NCBI GenBank assembly: GCA_903857165.1 | Contig: CAIODU010000141.1 | Coordinates: forward strand, 1 to 32,530 | Length of the DNA: 32,530 nucleotides | Direction: 5' to 3' | From: an uncultured Methylococcaceae bacterium | GTDB lineage: Bacteria; Pseudomonadota; Gammaproteobacteria; Methylococcales; Methylococcaceae | Part shown: positions 30,846 through 32,530 of the stretch, in pieces | Numbering within the stretch: position 1 is the first letter of the stretch | Layout of the letters: every line of letters starts with the position of its first letter | Notes under the pieces: model-generated | Seen by the model: only the letters and a program-made list of their open reading frames with translations | Told to the model about the DNA's origin: nothing | Databases searched by the model: none | Made by a program: the position numbers and the translations under genes

Positions 30846-31298
30846 GATTTCCTCAACGAGGGGGCCGGCAATGGGCGCACCCAGCAGATGCGCCGCATTC
30901 TGGCCCAATTGAGCGCGTATCCACGGATTTTTCGCGACCCATTGGCCCACGTCGGCAAGAATGGCGTGATTGATGGGCATCGCCAGACTGGTTGCGATAA
31001 GCCCTCCCCAGAGGAAGGCAAAGAGGAACAACCACGGTGATTCGCGCTCCCGCCTATCCAGCCACCAAAGAATGAGCAGTGGCACCACCGAGCATACACT
31101 GGCGGCTGCCAAGCTAAACAGGAAAACTTTCGCTGCATCCGGGCGCATGCCGCTCAACAACGCGCTTAAAATCACGACGGCAAAACCCAGTAAAGCAAGT
31201 AAGCCAGCCGACAGGGCCAGCGCAATATTCCGGTGACGCAAGGGCGAGCCGATGATTAGCCGCCTGTTCTGATCTGATAATGAGGGCATCACATTCAT
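30846..31298 (-). pseudogene. truncated PrsW-family intramembrane protease (N-terminal part)
   Basis: 151 residues of PrsW-like sequence: four to five hydrophobic segments, a characteristic WWLDRRERESPWLFLFAFLW patch and the catalytic-region motif GAPIAGPLVEEI. PrsW proteins continue from EE(I/V)xK through several more helices carrying further metal-binding residues. Here homology stops at Ile151, and the frame then runs antisense into the end of hrpA as unrelated Pro/Ser-rich sequence to a stop at 30582. The enzyme is almost certainly inactive. The breakpoint falls one base beyond the hrpA stop codon. Confidence 0.75.
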
Positions 31299-31341
31299 AT
31301 GGCAAGGGGTGCGAACGGTTTCCCGAACGTGGTTAAAAATG

Positions 31342-31448
31342 GGCTACCAGCTTAAGGCGGGGCAGGTTAAGCCGTTCGTGGTGAGCCCTTCGACAAGCTC
31401 AGGGCGAACGGTTAAGCCTTGATCGTGGCCCGCCTTAAGTTGGTAGCC
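31342..31448. repeat. composite inverted repeat
   Basis: Arms GGCTACCAGCTTAAGGCGGG (31342-31361) and its reverse complement with one mismatch (31429-31448). Inside is CCCTTCGACAAGCTCAGGGC plus GAACGG/CCGTTC, a motif I recall as a common dispersed repeat. It lies between the prsW fragment and the tautomerase gene's 3' end. Confidence 0.75.
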
Positions 31449-31472
31449 AAAAAATCAAAGGTTCCCGGCTGG

Positions 31473-31838
31473 CTAAACTACAAACTGTGGCACGCCATCC
31501 CGGAACGACCAGTCAATGTCATGGTTTTCCGTGATGGTAATCAGCACATTCGCAGGTGGAATGCCCGGATTCGCGGCAAGGTTCTCCACGACTTGTCTGT
31601 AAAACGCCTGTTTCGCTTTATTCGACCGTCCGGCCCGCATGACCAAGTGCATCATCACCCGGTCGTCAACACGTTCTTGCAATTGCAGGCAATCGGAATC
31701 CAGTTGGTGGATGATCTGGTAACGGTCATCCAGCGGAAACCCCATGGTTTCAATCACGGCGGAATTGATGCCATCGGCGACGGCTTTAATGTATTCAGGC
31801 GATTTGCCTTTGAGTAGCGAAATGGTGACTAGGGGCAT
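31473..31838 (-). CDS. tautomerase-family protein
   Basis: 121 residues. MPLVTISLLKGKSPEYIKAV followed by ADGINSAVIETMG has the N-terminal Pro (catalytic base after Met removal) and first β-α unit of the 4-oxalocrotonate tautomerase/MIF superfamily. The length, twice that of 4-OT, with a second β-α unit (DRVMMHLVMRAGRSNKAKQA...), fits the long single-chain group that includes malonate-semialdehyde-decarboxylase-like members. Arg and other active-site residues cannot be assigned with certainty, so the substrate is open. It stands alone, 25 bases downstream of hicB. Confidence 0.8.
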   Translation of the reverse strand: MPLVTISLLKGKSPEYIKAVADGINSAVIETMGFPLDDRYQIIHQLDSDCLQLQERVDDRVMMHLVMRAGRSNKAKQAFYRQVVENLAANPGIPPANVLITITENHDIDWSFRDGVPQFVV

Positions 31839-31863
31839 AAAAATTCTCGGTTTTGTCTATGGT

Positions 31864-32181
31864 TCATGATGCTTTTGAAATCACCTCGGAAGCCCACTGA
31901 TTAAGGCTCAAACCGTGCGCCTCCGCCATCATTGCCGCCCGGGCATGAATTTCGGGCGGGACACGCAGCATGAGTTTGCCAGAATAAGGCTTTTGCGGGG
32001 GACGGCCTAGTTTCTCACAGGTTTTAAGGTAGTCGTCCACGGCCTCTTCAAATGCCGCGCGCAACTCTTTGACTGACTCGGCATGAAACCCGACGACATC
32101 ATTAATACCTGCAACGTGGCCGATAAAGCAAGCGTCTTCATCACTATATTCAATTCGCGCCGCGTAGCCTTTGTAACTCAT
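31864..32181 (-). CDS. hicB: HicB-family antitoxin, orphan
   Basis: 105 residues from ATG 32181; a TTG at 32190 overlaps the hicA stop and is possible. The N-terminal partial RNase-H-like HicB fold (YKGYAARIEYSDEDACFIGH, then VAGINDVVGFHAESVKELRA) and a C-terminal ribbon-helix-helix-type segment (GKLMLRVPPEIHARAAMMAE, then AHGLSLNQWASEVI) are both present. HicB normally neutralises the HicA mRNA interferase encoded just upstream, but hicA is reduced to a fragment here. The antitoxin frame itself is intact. Confidence 0.9.
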   Translation of the reverse strand: MSYKGYAARIEYSDEDACFIGHVAGINDVVGFHAESVKELRAAFEEAVDDYLKTCEKLGRPPQKPYSGKLMLRVPPEIHARAAMMAEAHGLSLNQWASEVISKAS

Positions 32182-32186
32182 AGTAT

Positions 32187-32255
32187 TCAAGGTTTTACTC
32201 CTGCATTCACTAAAGAGAGCCTGAGCGTACTCACAGACTGCCGCACAGCCACTAA
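32187..32255 (-). pseudogene. hicA 3' remnant
   Basis: In frame on the minus strand the last codons read LVAVRQSVSTLRLSLVNAGV then KP and a stop. This resembles the end of HicA toxins (VRxxLxxAGVKP), and its TGA overlaps the TTG before hicB. Everything upstream, including the catalytic His region, is missing; the palindromic repeat at 32265 begins about ten bases further on. Confidence 0.6.
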
Positions 32256-32264
32256 ATTAAAGCT

Positions 32265-32375
32265 GTAGCCCGGATGAAGCCGCTTTGCGGCGTAATCCGG
32301 GGTGGTCGCGGCCCGGAATCCCGTATTCCGCTTTCCCCCCTCGACTTCGCTCAGGACTGGCTTCATACGGGCTAC
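32265..32375. repeat. palindromic repeat (GTAGCCCGGATGAAGCC family)
   Basis: Arms GTAGCCCGGATGAAGCC (32265-32281) and GGCTTCATACGGGCTAC (32359-32375), one mismatch. The interior is GC-rich with shorter pairs. It directly adjoins the hicA remnant. Between 32376 and the window end nothing recognisable is seen. Confidence 0.75.
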
Positions 32376-32530
32376 ATTGCTTATGTCGGGTTAGGTGATT
32401 TACAACAAAGAACATCCCAGAAAGCATGGCTCAATGACTGTTTCATCGGCTAGGGTGTTTCCTTAAGCAGGTTTCTTTGAGGCATTGATTTGCGGGCGGC
32501 AATGATGCAACATTGCTGAGATATTCCGAC

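Overview
The window looks like chromosomal DNA of a gammaproteobacterium with a genome of roughly 50% GC. The evidence is the adjacent gcvR-bcp pair (as in E. coli), a class 2 pyrD, hrpA, a PEP-CTERM exported protein (which implies an exosortase elsewhere) and a long DUF4062-NACHT-formylglycine-enzyme-like protein. Methanotrophs (Methylococcales) or sulfur oxidisers (Thiotrichales, Chromatiales) would fit, but no marker gene here settles the taxon. No tRNA, rRNA or CRISPR array was seen.

Layout. 1-1400: an HNH endonuclease gene and the wreck of a small-protein/HNH pair. 1418-2428: pyrD. 2430-5300: a DUF3701-type tyrosine recombinase preceded by a terminal-inverted-repeat element, then a higBA toxin-antitoxin operon with a visible promoter/operator. 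5300-5870: nested inverted repeats. 5868-8975: a 1035-residue signalling or conflict NTPase (DUF4062, NACHT, C-type-lectin-like FGE domain) whose C-terminus looks like a diversity-generating-retroelement variable region and whose middle carries an in-frame palindromic repeat insertion. 9009-10521: an old yellow enzyme gene flanked by two more elements with the same terminal inverted repeats as the one before the recombinase. 10621-17127: housekeeping and metabolic genes: an APC amino acid permease, phoH2, gcvR-bcp, a yeast-type cytosine deaminase, and a periplasmic-sensor diguanylate cyclase that may be linked to it. 17134-19773: a repetitive PEP-CTERM surface protein. 19972-21252: an Hsp90-like ATPase that seems to lack its C-terminal domain and abuts an AT-rich island (about 21253-24900). 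The island encodes a small unknown protein, a PD-(D/E)XK nuclease and, convergent with them, a MerR-HTH/N6-methyltransferase/specificity-domain fusion, so it is probably an unusual restriction-modification module. 25023-26910: a duplicated vapBC locus (429-bp direct repeats, 1421 bp apart) in which one copy kept only the antitoxin; between the copies lie two tiny membrane proteins and a DUF4160 remnant. 26951-30844: hrpA. 30846-32375: a truncated prsW, a tautomerase, and an orphan hicB whose hicA partner is reduced to its last codons beside a palindromic repeat.

Two themes recur. Toxin-antitoxin, restriction and nuclease modules are dense and often broken. Non-coding palindromic repeats are also abundant: they sit at gene ends, next to truncated toxin genes and once inside a coding frame. 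The TGATGTTACGCA-ended elements and the restriction-like island are the least explained parts. All assignments come from reading the sequence and recalling protein families; no database search was run.
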